A stretch of DNA of 64,000 bases from assembly GCF_001724605.1 (NCBI RefSeq), contig NZ_MEEX01000011.1, forward strand, positions 42,225-106,224, given 5' to 3'. The DNA comes from Phenylobacterium sp. SCN 70-31. Lineage in GTDB: Bacteria; Pseudomonadota; Alphaproteobacteria; Caulobacterales; Caulobacteraceae. This document shows positions 30,708 to 39,828 of this stretch, piece by piece (within the stretch, counting starts at the first letter, position 1; every line of letters starts with the position of its first letter). The notes below the pieces were generated by a model, which saw only the letters and a program-made list of their open reading frames with translations, was not told the DNA's origin and ran no database searches. A program made the position numbers and the translations under genes.

Positions 30708-31373
30708 CTAATCCCGCGCGCCGAACACCGCCGAGCCCACCCGCACGCTGGTGGCGCCGAAGCGGATGGCGGTCTCGAAGTCGGCGCTCATGCCCATCGA
30801 GAGCTTCGCGAGGCCGTGGCGGCGCGCGATCTCGCGCAGCAGCGCGAAATGCGGGCCCGGCGGTTCGTCGGCCGGCGGGATGCACATCAGCCCCTCTGGC
30901 TCCAGGCCGTAGCTTGCCCGGCAGGCGGCCACGAAGGCGTCGGCCTCGGCGGGGACGACGCCCGCCTTCTGCGGCTCCTCGCCGGTGTTCACCTGCACGT
31001 AGAGCCGGGGCCGGCGGCCCTGGCGCTGGACCTCCTCGGCCAGCACGCGCGCCAGCTTTTCGCGATCCAGGGTCTCGACGACGTCGAAGAACGCCACCGC
31101 CTCGCGCGCCTTGTTGGTCTGCAACGGGCCGATCAGGCGCAGCTCCAGGCCGTCCGACCGCCCCTCCCAGCGCGTCATGGCCTCCTGCACGCGGTTCTCG
31201 CCGAACACCCGCTGGCCGGCGGCCAGCACCGGCGCGACGGCCTCCCAAGGCTGCTGTTTCGACACGGCCACCAGGGTCACGTCGGCCGGATCGCGCCCGG
31301 CGGCTTGCGCGGCGCGGGCGATCCGGGCCACCACATCGGCGTAGGCTGCGGACTCGGAAGAGGGGGCGGACAT
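30708..31373 (-). CDS. YggS-type PLP homeostasis protein
   Basis: The 221-residue product is a PLPBP/YggS family member: a fold-type III TIM barrel that binds PLP on the lysine in VTLVAVSKQQPWEAV and regulates amino-acid and vitamin B6 homeostasis. Further landmarks are GQRVFGENRVQEAM, LIGPLQTNKA, VQVNTGEEPQKAG, LSMGMSADFETAI and VRVGSAVFG. The start MSAPSSESAAYAD at 31373 is preferred; the frame opens further upstream. It is divergent from the ThiE-like gene. Confidence 0.94.
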   Translation of the reverse strand: MSAPSSESAAYADVVARIARAAQAAGRDPADVTLVAVSKQQPWEAVAPVLAAGQRVFGENRVQEAMTRWEGRSDGLELRLIGPLQTNKAREAVAFFDVVETLDREKLARVLAEEVQRQGRRPRLYVQVNTGEEPQKAGVVPAEADAFVAACRASYGLEPEGLMCIPPADEPPGPHFALLREIARRHGLAKLSMGMSADFETAIRFGATSVRVGSAVFGARD

Positions 31374-31974
31374 TTCGGCGTTCTGGACCCTTGAGCGGAC
31401 CGCCCGGCTTCTACCGGCGCGCCGGAGGCTGCGGAAGGCCCTGCCGTCCCTCCTGTTCTTCACCGACCCGGCGCGCACGCCCGATCCCGAGGCCGTCGCC
31501 CGGCGCCTGCCGCGCGGCGCGGGGATCGTCTTCCGTCACTTCGGCGCCCCGGACGCCGAGGCCGGGGCGCGGCGGCTGCTGGCCATCGCGCGCCGGCGCG
31601 GCCTGCTCCTGCTCATCGGCCAGGACGCGGCCCTGGCCGCCCGGATCGGCGCGCACGGCGTCCACCTGCCCCAACGGCTGGCCCATCGCGCCGGCCCGCT
31701 GCGCCGCGCCCGGCCCGGCTGGCTGATCACCGCGGCGGCCCACGATCCGGCTGCGGCCCGGGCGCCCGGCGCGCACGCCGTCGTGGTGTCGCCGGCCCTG
31801 CCGTCGCGCAGCCCTTCCGCCGGGCGGCCCCTGGGCCCCGTGCGGCTGGCGGCGCTGGCGCGCGCGGCCGGGCGTCCGGTCTATGGTCTGGGGGGAATAG
31901 GCGACGCCACCGCACGGCGGCTGAGGGCCAGCGGTCTCGTCGGCCTGGCGGCCGTGGACGGCCTCAGAACTTGA
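31372..31974 (+). CDS. Thiamine phosphate synthase-like (TenI/ThiE fold) protein with no canonical start codon
   Basis: The frame from 31345 to the stop at 31972-31974 encodes ALPSLLFFTDPARTPDPEA, IVFRHFGAPDAEAGAR, LIGQDAALAARIGAHGVHLP, VVVSPALPSRSPSAG and RPVYGLGGIGDATARRL. This is a ThiE/TenI-type TIM barrel with partly altered active-site motifs, as in alphaproteobacterial paralogs. No ATG, GTG or TTG occurs in frame before the conserved core. ATT 31372 has a strong GAAGAGGGGG six bases upstream; CTG 31429 and CTG 31441 are other options. Start given as ATT, uncertain. The first GTG (31783) would remove two thirds of the fold. Confidence 0.66.
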   Translation: MSAFWTLERTARLLPARRRLRKALPSLLFFTDPARTPDPEAVARRLPRGAGIVFRHFGAPDAEAGARRLLAIARRRGLLLLIGQDAALAARIGAHGVHLPQRLAHRAGPLRRARPGWLITAAAHDPAAARAPGAHAVVVSPALPSRSPSAGRPLGPVRLAALARAAGRPVYGLGGIGDATARRLRASGLVGLAAVDGLRT

Positions 31975-32350
31975 AGGTGGATTCCAGCCGCACCTTGGGC
32001 TGGTCGGCGGGGCGGGCCTGGTTGCGCTGCGGCGTCAGGTCCTGGTCGCCCAGGGCCACCGAGCCGCCCACGCGCACCGACGGCGTGATCCGGAAGAAGG
32101 CGCCGGCCGAGACGTCGTTCGACGTCGCAGGACGCCCATCGGGCTGCTGCATGCCGAACGTCAGGCCGAAACGGCCCTTGCTGGCGTCCAGCTTGTAGGC
32201 CCGGCTGGCGCTGGGCGCCGCGGTCGTGGGCTCGGCGCGAACGGTGAAGTCGACGGACTTGGCGGCCGGATCGGCCGCCCACGCGCCGCCCGCCGCCATG
32301 CTCATCAGCATGGCTGTGGCCAGGACGATGCTCGCGCCGCGCTTCGACAT
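31964..32350 (-). CDS. ntrZ: NtrZ-like periplasmic protein
   Basis: The 128-residue protein has a clear signal peptide (cleavage after AWA near residue 25), then LDASKGRFGLTFGMQQPDG, VSAGAFFRITPSVRVGGSVA and a C-terminal VRLESTFKF. This layout matches the NtrZ family of Caulobacterales, described as a periplasmic inhibitor of the NtrY histidine kinase phosphatase activity. The match is from memory, so the name is tentative. A TATATAA box lies 6-12 bp before the ATG. Its 3' end overlaps the convergent ThiE-like gene by 11 bp. Confidence 0.6.
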   Translation of the reverse strand: MSKRGASIVLATAMLMSMAAGGAWAADPAAKSVDFTVRAEPTTAAPSASRAYKLDASKGRFGLTFGMQQPDGRPATSNDVSAGAFFRITPSVRVGGSVALGDQDLTPQRNQARPADQPKVRLESTFKF

Positions 32351-32622
32351 CCGAACTTATATAGCCCCAACGGTCACCTGCCGCGACCCTGCCCATACAG
32401 CACAGCGTCGCGATTGCCAGCGAATTAAGGGCGGCGCCTTTTCCGGGTCAACGGGAGTCAGCCGTCGTTCAGCTTGTGAACGATATATGCGCGCCGTGTG
32501 TGGCCCAAGCGCCACGCGATTCCTGTTTGGCGGTTCCGGCGGCGTTGTTATAGAGGCAGCCGGCGCGGGGCGGCGCCGTGGCGCGCGGATGCGCCCGCGG
32601 AAATCTATGGAGGCGGATGCTA

Positions 32623-33093
32623 ATGCCGTTTGTGCGCGGTACCCGGACGCGAGTCCTCAAGGTGGCGGTCGTGGCGCTGGGCGTCGCCGGCCTGGCGGCC
32701 TGCGGCAGCGTTCCGACCCCCTTTGGCGGCAATTCTCGCGCCCGCCCCGCCGGCGACAGCGCGGCCGCCATCGCCGTGAACGGCTATCTGTGGCGCGCGA
32801 CGCTGGACACCCTCAGCTTCATGCCCCTGCAATCGGCCGATCCGTACGGCGGCGTGATCATGACCGACTGGTACGTCAATCCCGAGAAGCCGGACGAGCG
32901 CTTCAAGGCGACCGTCTACATCCTGGACTCGCGCCTGCGCGCCGACGGCCTGAACGTGGCGGTCTTCAAGCAGGTCCGCGACACGTCGGGGACGTGGATC
33001 GACCAGCCGGCCGCCGGCCAGACCGAGACCGACATCGAGAATTCGATCCTGACCCGCGCACGCCAGCTCCGACTTTCGAACATCCGGGGCTAG
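32623..33093 (+). CDS. DUF3576 lipoprotein
   Basis: The 156-residue product has a basic N-terminus, a hydrophobic stretch and a lipobox (VAGLAAC, Cys near residue 27). The DUF3576 domain follows: VNGYLWRATLDTLSFMPLQS, GGVIMTDWYVNPEKPDERFK, ILDSRLRADGLNVAVFKQ and DIENSILTRARQLR. GGAGG lies 10 bp before ATG 32623. The gene precedes leuS-lptE-holA, the typical alphaproteobacterial order, which suggests an envelope role; the function is unknown. Confidence 0.88.
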   Translation: MPFVRGTRTRVLKVAVVALGVAGLAACGSVPTPFGGNSRARPAGDSAAAIAVNGYLWRATLDTLSFMPLQSADPYGGVIMTDWYVNPEKPDERFKATVYILDSRLRADGLNVAVFKQVRDTSGTWIDQPAAGQTETDIENSILTRARQLRLSNIRG

Positions 33094-33221
33094 CTGCTCC
33101 CCCTTCTGGGGGAGCTCCCGCGAAGCGGGTGAGGGGGCCTCCCTCTCCGGTCGACCGCCGCGGATGAAGCCCCCTCCGGCTCGGGGCTTCGCCCCGATCC
33201 ACCTCCTCCAGCGGGGGAGGA
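33094..33221. repeat. REP-like palindromic intergenic element
   Basis: The stretch between the DUF3576 gene and leuS is built of nested hairpins: GCTCCCCC/GGGGGAGC with loop TTCT (33096-33115), CCCGC/GCGGG (33117-33129), TCGGGGC/GCCCCGA with loop TTC (33181-33197) and a CCTCC/GGAGG pair (33202-33220). This style is characteristic of dispersed palindromic elements in Caulobacterales genomes. It could also act as a transcript-end structure. Confidence 0.65.
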
Positions 33222-33266
33222 ATGCCGTTGACCGGAAGTCCAACTCCAGTCCAAAGGCCGCGCGTC

Positions 33267-35879
33267 ATGGCCCGCTACAATCCCAAAGACATCGAGCCCA
33301 AGTGGCGTCAGGCGTGGACCGACGCCGACGCCTTCCGCGCGGTCGCCGACCGCAGCAAGCCCAAGTACTACGTGCTGGAGATGTTCCCGTATCCGTCGGG
33401 GCGCCTGCACATGGGCCATGTGCGCAACTACGCCATGGGCGACGTCATCGCCCGCTTCAAGCGGGCCAAGGGCTTCGCCGTGCTGCACCCGATGGGCTGG
33501 GACGCCTTCGGCCTGCCGGCCGAGAACGCGGCGATGGAGCGCGGCGTCGATCCCAAGGCCTGGACCTACGAGAACATCGACCGGATGCGGTCCGAGCTGA
33601 AGGAGCTGGGCCTGAGCATCGACTGGTCGCGCGAGTTCGCGACCTGCGACGTCGACTACTACGGCAAGCAACAGGCCTGGTTCTTGGACCTGTTCGAGCG
33701 TGGCCTGGTCTATCGCAAGGAAAGCGTCGTCAACTGGGACCCCGTGGACCAGACCGTCCTGGCCAACGAGCAGGTGGTGGACGGCCGCGGCTGGCGGTCG
33801 GGCGCGGTGGTCGAGAAGCGCAAGCTGAACCAGTGGTCCATGCGGATCACCGACTACGCCGACCAGCTCACCGACGACCTGAAGGCCCTGGACCGCTGGC
33901 CCGAGAAGGTCCGCGTGATGCAGGAGAACTGGATCGGGCGCTCCAAAGGCCTGAAGTTCCGGTTCCACTTCGCCCACGCCCGCGCCGGCGAGGAGATGGA
34001 ATCCGCGCGCGCCGGGGGGGCCGCGCCCGACGGCTTCGCCGACGGCCTGGAAGTCTACACCACCCGGCCCGACACCCTGTACGGCGCCAGTTTCGTGGGG
34101 ATCGCCGCGGACCATCCGCTGGCGGCGGCCGTGGCGGCGCGCGACCCGGCCGCGGCGGCGTTCATCGACGAGTGCCGCAAGGGCGCGGCCACCGAGGCCG
34201 AGATCGAGACGGCCGAGAAGAAGGGGTACGACACCGGCCTCCGGGTGAAGCACCCGTTCGACCCGGCGTGGGAGCTGCCCGTCTGGATCGCGAACTTCAT
34301 CCTGATGGACTACGGCACGGGCGCGATCTTCGCCTGCCCGGCGCACGACCAGCGCGACCTGGACTTCTGCCGCAAGTACGATCTGCCCGTCCGGCCGGTG
34401 GTCCTGCCCCCCGGCGAGGACGCGGCCGCGTTCCGGGTGGGCGACGAGGCCTATGTCGGCCCGGGCACGCTCTACAACTCCGACGGGCTGGACGGCCTGG
34501 ACATCGAGGCGGCCAAGGCCGAGGCCATCCGCCGGATCGAGGCGCAGGGCGACGGCGAGGGTGCGACGGTGTTCCGCCTGCGCGACTGGGGCGTCTCGCG
34601 CCAGCGGGCCTGGGGTTGCCCGATCCCGGTCGTGCACTGCCCGACCGACGGCGTCGTGCCCCTGCCCAAGAGCGCCCTGCCCGTGGCCCATCCGGCCGAC
34701 ATCGAGTTCAGCAAGGCGGGCAACGCGCTCGAGCGGCACCCCACCTGGAAACACACCACCTGTCCGAAGTGCGGCGGTCCGGCGGTTCGCGAGACCGACA
34801 CCCTCGACACCTTCGTGGACAGCTCCTGGTACTTCGCGCGGTTCGCCAACCCGCACGCCGCCGAGCCGATCGACAAGTCCGAAGCCGACTACTGGCTGCC
34901 GGTGGACCAGTACATCGGCGGCATCGAGCACGCCGTCCTGCACCTGCTGTACGCCCGCTTCGTCACCAAGGCCCTGGCCGACGACGGGCAGCTCTCGGTG
35001 CGCGAGCCGTTCGCGGGCCTGTTCACCCAGGGCATGGTCACCCACGAGACCTACCGTCGCCAGACCGGCGAATGGGTCGAGCCCAAGGACGTGGAGATCG
35101 TCGCCGAGGGCAACACCCGGCGGGCGGCCCTCGCCGGCTCGGGCGAGCCGGTGGTCATCGGCGACATCGAGAAGATGTCGAAGTCCAAGAAGAACACGGT
35201 GGCCCCGGAGGAGATCTTCGAGGTCTACGGCGTCGACGCCGCGCGCCTGTTCGTGCTGTCCGACAGTCCGGCCGAGCGCGACGTGCAGTGGACCAGCGGC
35301 GGGGTCCAGGGCGCCTGGCGCTTCGTCACCCGCGTGTGGGACGAATTCGACAGCCAGCCCGCCGATGTGGCCGCCGCCGAACCCGACGCCGAGCTGCGCC
35401 GCGCCACCCACAAGCTGATCCGCCAGGTGACCGAGGCCATCGACGGCTTCCGGTTCAACTCGGGCATCGCGCGCCTGTACGAGTTCCTGAACCTCCTGAA
35501 GGCCAACCCCGCCAAGGGCGCGTCGCCGGCCGTCCTCGCCGCCCGCCAGGAGGCGCTGTCGGCCTTCGCCCGCCTGATCGCCCCCTTCACGCCCCACCTG
35601 GCCGAGGAGTGCTGGGCCCGGATCGGCGGCGAGGGGATGGTGGTGGCGGCCCCCTGGCCCACGTTCGACGCGGCCCTGACCGAGGACTCGACGAAGGTCC
35701 TGCCGGTCCAGGTCAACGGCAAGCGCCGCGGCGAGATCACCGCCCCGGCGGGCGCCGAGCCGGCCGAGGTGGAGGCGATCCTGAAGGCCGACGCGGACAT
35801 CGCCGCTAAGCTGGAAGGCCTGACGATCCGCAAGATCATTGTGGTCAAGGACCGGATCGTGAATATCGTGGCCGCATGA
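33267..35879 (+). CDS. leuS: Leucyl-tRNA synthetase
   Basis: This 870-residue class I synthetase starts [21 protein letters not shown] is at residues 48-51 within [19 protein letters not shown]. The CP1 editing domain (about 225-425) has a typical [25 protein letters not shown] is at about 636-640, and the C-terminal tRNA-binding region ends [15 protein letters not shown] 33267 is preferred over 33222. It overlaps lptE by 4 bp. Confidence 0.97.
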   Translation: MARYNPKDIEPKWRQAWTDADAFRAVADRSKPKYYVLEMFPYPSGRLHMGHVRNYAMGDVIARFKRAKGFAVLHPMGWDAFGLPAENAAMERGVDPKAWTYENIDRMRSELKELGLSIDWSREFATCDVDYYGKQQAWFLDLFERGLVYRKESVVNWDPVDQTVLANEQVVDGRGWRSGAVVEKRKLNQWSMRITDYADQLTDDLKALDRWPEKVRVMQENWIGRSKGLKFRFHFAHARAGEEMESARAGGAAPDGFADGLEVYTTRPDTLYGASFVGIAADHPLAAAVAARDPAAAAFIDECRKGAATEAEIETAEKKGYDTGLRVKHPFDPAWELPVWIANFILMDYGTGAIFACPAHDQRDLDFCRKYDLPVRPVVLPPGEDAAAFRVGDEAYVGPGTLYNSDGLDGLDIEAAKAEAIRRIEAQGDGEGATVFRLRDWGVSRQRAWGCPIPVVHCPTDGVVPLPKSALPVAHPADIEFSKAGNALERHPTWKHTTCPKCGGPAVRETDTLDTFVDSSWYFARFANPHAAEPIDKSEADYWLPVDQYIGGIEHAVLHLLYARFVTKALADDGQLSVREPFAGLFTQGMVTHETYRRQTGEWVEPKDVEIVAEGNTRRAALAGSGEPVVIGDIEKMSKSKKNTVAPEEIFEVYGVDAARLFVLSDSPAERDVQWTSGGVQGAWRFVTRVWDEFDSQPADVAAAEPDAELRRATHKLIRQVTEAIDGFRFNSGIARLYEFLNLLKANPAKGASPAVLAARQEALSAFARLIAPFTPHLAEECWARIGGEGMVVAAPWPTFDAALTEDSTKVLPVQVNGKRRGEITAPAGAEPAEVEAILKADADIAAKLEGLTIRKIIVVKDRIVNIVAA

Positions 35880-36385
35880 GGATCGCTCTGACCTTCGCCG
35901 CACTGGCGGTCGCCACAGGCCTGTCCGGCTGCGCCGGCTTCCAGCCGCTGTACGGCGAACCCCAGGTGGTGCGGAGCCTCGCGGCCATCGACGTCCAGGC
36001 TCCGGCCGGGCGGACAGGCTACCTGATCCGTCAGCACCTCGACGACGCCTTCGGTCGCAACCCCGGCGCGCCCCCGGCCTATACGATGGAGCTGAGCCTC
36101 GGCGAGGCCCGCTATCCGCGCGGCGTGCGGATCGACAACGTGGCCACCCGCTACGAGTACGTCCTCACCGCCGCCTATGTGCTGAAGACCGTCCCGGACG
36201 GCGCCGTCGCCCGGCGTGGCCAGGTGCGCGTCGAACTGACCTACGACTCCGCCGACCAGCCCTACGCCTCCATAGCGGCCCAGCAGGACGCCCAGGATCG
36301 CGCCGCCGACGAGGCGGCCCGCCGGATCCAGCTGGAGCTGGCCGTCTGGCTCGCCAACGGGGGCCAACGCGCCGCGGGGCGCTAG
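35876..36385 (+). CDS. lptE: LPS assembly lipoprotein LptE
   Basis: LptE plugs LptD at the outer membrane for LPS export. The 169-residue product has a signal with lipobox ([13 protein letters not shown]) and the LptE-type core [35 protein letters not shown]. The leuS-lptE-holA order is standard in alphaproteobacteria and supports the call. The start overlaps leuS by ATGA. Confidence 0.9.
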   Translation: MRIALTFAALAVATGLSGCAGFQPLYGEPQVVRSLAAIDVQAPAGRTGYLIRQHLDDAFGRNPGAPPAYTMELSLGEARYPRGVRIDNVATRYEYVLTAAYVLKTVPDGAVARRGQVRVELTYDSADQPYASIAAQQDAQDRAADEAARRIQLELAVWLANGGQRAAGR

Positions 36386-37438
36386 ATGATCCTCAGCCGC
36401 CGCCCCGATATCGAGCGGTTCCTGTCGAAGCCCGACCCGGCCGTCCGCGCCGCCCTGATCTACGGCCGCGACCTGGGCGTGGTCCGCGACCGCGGCCACC
36501 AGCTCGCCGGGAAGCTGGTCCCCAATCCGGACGACCCGTTCGACGTCGCGGTCCTGACCGAGCAGGATCTGGCCGACGACGCCGGCCGTCTGGAGGGCGA
36601 GCTGGCGGCCCAGTCGCTGATGGGCGGCCGCCGCCTGGTGCGCCTGCGCCTGACGGCCGAAAAGCCCGCCGCCGACAAGCTGGCGGCCGAATCCCTGGTC
36701 CGCCATGCAGCCGGAGAGCTGAACCCGGACGCCTTCTTCCTGATCGAGGCCGGGAACCTGGGCCGCGAGTCCGCCCTGCGCAAGGCGGCCGAGAAGGCGA
36801 CGGCCGCCGCCGCCATCCCCTGCTACGAGGACGAGCCCGGCGACGTGGCCCGCCTGGTGCGCGACACCCTCGCCGCCGACCGGGTCGGCCTGACCGCCGA
36901 CGCCCTCCAGCTGTTCGTGGGCCGGCTGCCCAAGGAGCGCGGCGTGGCGCGCCAGGAGATCGAGCGCCTGGCCCTCTACCTCGGCCCGGGCGGCGGCATG
37001 ACGGCGACCCCCGCCGACCTCGAGCCCTTCCTCGGCGTCGAACCCGAATCCTCGTTGTTCGACGCCGCCGCCGACGCGTTCGGCGGCCGCATCGCCGAGG
37101 CCCAGGCAGGCCTGCGCCGCGCCGCCCAGGAGGGCGAGTCCGGGCCGGCCGCCGTCCGCGCCGTGGGGATGCACCTGGGCCGCCTCCGCCGCACGCTCAC
37201 CCTGGTCAAGGCCGGCGCCGGCGCGCAGGAGGCGGCCAAGGCCTCGGGCGTGTTCTGGAAACAGGAGCGGGAGTTCCTCCGCCAGGCCCGCGCCTGGACC
37301 CTGGACGAACTCGACCGCATCCAGCCCGAGGTCCTCGCCGCCGACCGCGCCTGCAAGACAGCCGGCTCGCCCGACCGCCTCATCGCCGAACGCCTGGCGC
37401 TCATGGTCGCCAGCCGCGCCCGGCGCCTCGGGCTGTAA
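36386..37438 (+). CDS. holA: DNA polymerase III delta subunit
   Basis: The delta subunit opens the sliding clamp in the clamp loader. The 350-residue protein starts directly after the lptE stop (MILSRRPDIERFLSKPDPAV). It has LIYGRDLGVVRDRG, an AAA-like fold without a functional P-loop, as expected for delta, and the C-terminal collar segment ending RLIAERLALMVASRARR. Third gene of the leuS operon. Confidence 0.93.
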   Translation: MILSRRPDIERFLSKPDPAVRAALIYGRDLGVVRDRGHQLAGKLVPNPDDPFDVAVLTEQDLADDAGRLEGELAAQSLMGGRRLVRLRLTAEKPAADKLAAESLVRHAAGELNPDAFFLIEAGNLGRESALRKAAEKATAAAAIPCYEDEPGDVARLVRDTLAADRVGLTADALQLFVGRLPKERGVARQEIERLALYLGPGGGMTATPADLEPFLGVEPESSLFDAAADAFGGRIAEAQAGLRRAAQEGESGPAAVRAVGMHLGRLRRTLTLVKAGAGAQEAAKASGVFWKQEREFLRQARAWTLDELDRIQPEVLAADRACKTAGSPDRLIAERLALMVASRARRLGL

Positions 37439-37583
37439 GGCCGCCGCCACCGACGGACCCTCCCCCACGACGCCCACCCAAGCGCGACCCCGAAAAGTGT
37501 CCGCCTCGGGCGCCAGAAACCGACCTTCCCGCCGCAGGCGCCGCCGATAGGTTCGCGCCAACCACAAAAAAGGGGAAGCTGAG

Positions 37584-39731
37584 ATGATTTTGTCGTGCGC
37601 GGCTGCGCGTCCCATGACCCGCATCATGCTCGCCGCGAGTTCCGCCGCCGCCGCCTTGCTCGGCGCGGGAGCCGCCTACGGTCAGTCCGGTGAAGCGGCG
37701 AGCCTCGAGGAGCTCGTCGTCACCGCCCAGCGGCGGGAGGAGACCCTGCGCGAGGCGCCCGTCGCGGTGTCGGCGTTCAGCGGCGAGGCGATCCAGGCCC
37801 AGGGAATGACCAACCTCTCCGACCTGCGGAGCATGATCCCGAGCGTCCAGATCGGCGAGAGCTACACGGAATCCCGCGTCGCCATCCGTGGCGTGGGCAG
37901 CCAGAGCACCCTGCTGGGCGCTTCGCCGGCCGTCGCCTATCACGTCAACGGCGTCTATCTGGAGCGCACGGGCGTCGCCGGCGCCGCGTTCTTCGACGTC
38001 GAGCGCATCGAGGTCCTCCGGGGGCCGCAGGGAACCCTGTTCGGCCGCAACGCGACGGGCGGCAGCATCAACGTCGTGACCAAGCGCGCCACCCCCGAGT
38101 TCGGCGGCTATGCGGGGGTCACCCTCGGCGCCGAGCCGTTCCACTACGGCCTCGACGCCGTGGTGAACGGCGCCCTCGACGCGGCCGGCGTGGTGTCGGG
38201 CCGGATCGGCGTCCAGCGGCTCTACAGCAACGGCTACACGAAGAACCTCGAGAACGGCGGCCGCCTGGACGACGCCGACAGCGTGGCGGTTCGCGGCCAG
38301 CTCCGGTTCGCCCCCGGCGGAGCGTTCGAGGCCGGCCTGACCGGCGAGTACCAGCGCCAGAACACCGCCGGGCCGGCGCAATGGCTGCTGGGCGGCCCGA
38401 ACTTCGCCCTCACGCCGGCCGAACTGATGGGCGGGACGCGCCCCGACAAGTCGCGCCGGGCGGTGTTCGCCAACCAGGGTTTCAACGACAAGACCTTCAA
38501 GGGCCTGACCCTGGACGCGAACCTCGAGACGGATCTGGGCGCGTTCGAGTTCCTGGCGGCGGCCCACGGCACGGACATCTCGCTGCGCGTCGACGGCGAC
38601 GGCACGCGCGCCCTCTTCACGCTCAGCGACTTCAACCAGAAGGCCGAGCAGTACTTCTCCGAGCTGATCTTCCGCCCGGATCTGGGCGAGACCCTCGACG
38701 TGCTGGTGGGGGTCAACGCCTTCTACGAGAAGGCCGAGCAGCTCATCGAGGTGCGGACCCCGCCGCTGAACCGGATCACCATCATCGACGCCGAGGTCCA
38801 GACCTATTCGTACGCGGCCTTCGCGCACGGGACCTGGGAGGTCAGCGACGCCTGGGACGTGTTCGGCGGGATCCGCTACACCTTCGACCGCAAGGCCATC
38901 GACGAGGCCAACAACTTCCTGGGCGTGGGGACCAACCGCTCGAACTGGGACGCGGTCACCTACCAGATCGGCACGTCCTACGACCTGAGCCGCGACATCA
39001 GCGCCTACGCGACCTACGCCACCGGCTTCAAGGCCGGCGGCTTCCAGGCGGGCAGCTTCACCCGGGCCTTCAACCCCGAGACCAACAAGAACCTCGAGGC
39101 GGGCCTCAAGGGCTACTATCTGGACCGGCGCCTGGAACTGAACATCGCCGCCTTCCGCTCGTCCTACGAGGACCTCCAGGTCAACCAGATCCGCGGCGTC
39201 GCGGCGTTCATCGACAACGCCGCCGAGGCGACCATCAAGGGGGTGGAGCTGGAGGCCCGCGCCCAGCTTCCCTACGGCTTCCGCGCCGAGGCCGTGGTCT
39301 CGCTGCTGGACGCGAAGTTCAAGGAGTATGCGACGATCGACTCCGCGCGGCCGGCGCTGGGCGAACTCGACCTGTCCGGCAACCGCCTGCCCAAGGCGCC
39401 GAAGGCCACCGCCACCTTCGCGCTGTCGCACGTCACCGAGCTGGACGCCGGCCGGCTGACCGTCGGCGCCCGCTACAACTGGCAGGACGATGTGTTCTTC
39501 AGCGAATTCAACCTGCCGGTCGTGTCGCAGAACGCCGTGGGTCGCTGGGACCTGACCGCCGAATTCCGCTCGGCGGACCGCCTCTGGACCGTGGGCGCCT
39601 ATGCGCTGAACCTCACCGACGAGGTCGTGATCAACAACGTCAACGTCGTCGCCGCCTCGCTGGGATCGGCCGCCATGTCGAATCTCGATCCGGGGCGCAA
39701 GGTGGGGCTCTTCGTCCGCCGCGACTTCTGA
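37584..39731 (+). CDS. TonB-dependent outer membrane receptor
   Basis: This 715-residue receptor carries a signal peptide (from MTRIMLAASSAAAALL, cleavage near AYG) and a TonB-box-like EELVVTAQRREETLREAP. The plug domain includes IPSVQIGESYTESRVAIRG and VERIEVLRGPQGTLFGRNAT. A 22-strand barrel ends in the expected aromatic (FVRRDF). A strong GGGGAAGCTGAG precedes ATG 37584. Context with a secreted carboxylesterase and an AraC regulator suggests uptake of an ester-type carbon source or siderophore-like ligand; the ligand is unknown. Confidence 0.93.
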   Translation: MILSCAAARPMTRIMLAASSAAAALLGAGAAYGQSGEAASLEELVVTAQRREETLREAPVAVSAFSGEAIQAQGMTNLSDLRSMIPSVQIGESYTESRVAIRGVGSQSTLLGASPAVAYHVNGVYLERTGVAGAAFFDVERIEVLRGPQGTLFGRNATGGSINVVTKRATPEFGGYAGVTLGAEPFHYGLDAVVNGALDAAGVVSGRIGVQRLYSNGYTKNLENGGRLDDADSVAVRGQLRFAPGGAFEAGLTGEYQRQNTAGPAQWLLGGPNFALTPAELMGGTRPDKSRRAVFANQGFNDKTFKGLTLDANLETDLGAFEFLAAAHGTDISLRVDGDGTRALFTLSDFNQKAEQYFSELIFRPDLGETLDVLVGVNAFYEKAEQLIEVRTPPLNRITIIDAEVQTYSYAAFAHGTWEVSDAWDVFGGIRYTFDRKAIDEANNFLGVGTNRSNWDAVTYQIGTSYDLSRDISAYATYATGFKAGGFQAGSFTRAFNPETNKNLEAGLKGYYLDRRLELNIAAFRSSYEDLQVNQIRGVAAFIDNAAEATIKGVELEARAQLPYGFRAEAVVSLLDAKFKEYATIDSARPALGELDLSGNRLPKAPKATATFALSHVTELDAGRLTVGARYNWQDDVFFSEFNLPVVSQNAVGRWDLTAEFRSADRLWTVGAYALNLTDEVVINNVNVVAASLGSAAMSNLDPGRKVGLFVRRDF

Positions 39732-39828
39732 CGGCCACACCCCTGGCCGCGGACAGCCGTCCGCGGCCATCGCTACCAGCGTTCCGGGGCGGCGCCGTCG
39801 TCCCGGCCCCAGATCCGGAACCCCTGCG

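Noticed and set aside
31783..31974. Separate 63-residue gene starting at GTG 31783
   Set aside because: It is only the C-terminal third of the ThiE-like fold; the same frame upstream carries the rest of the conserved domain.
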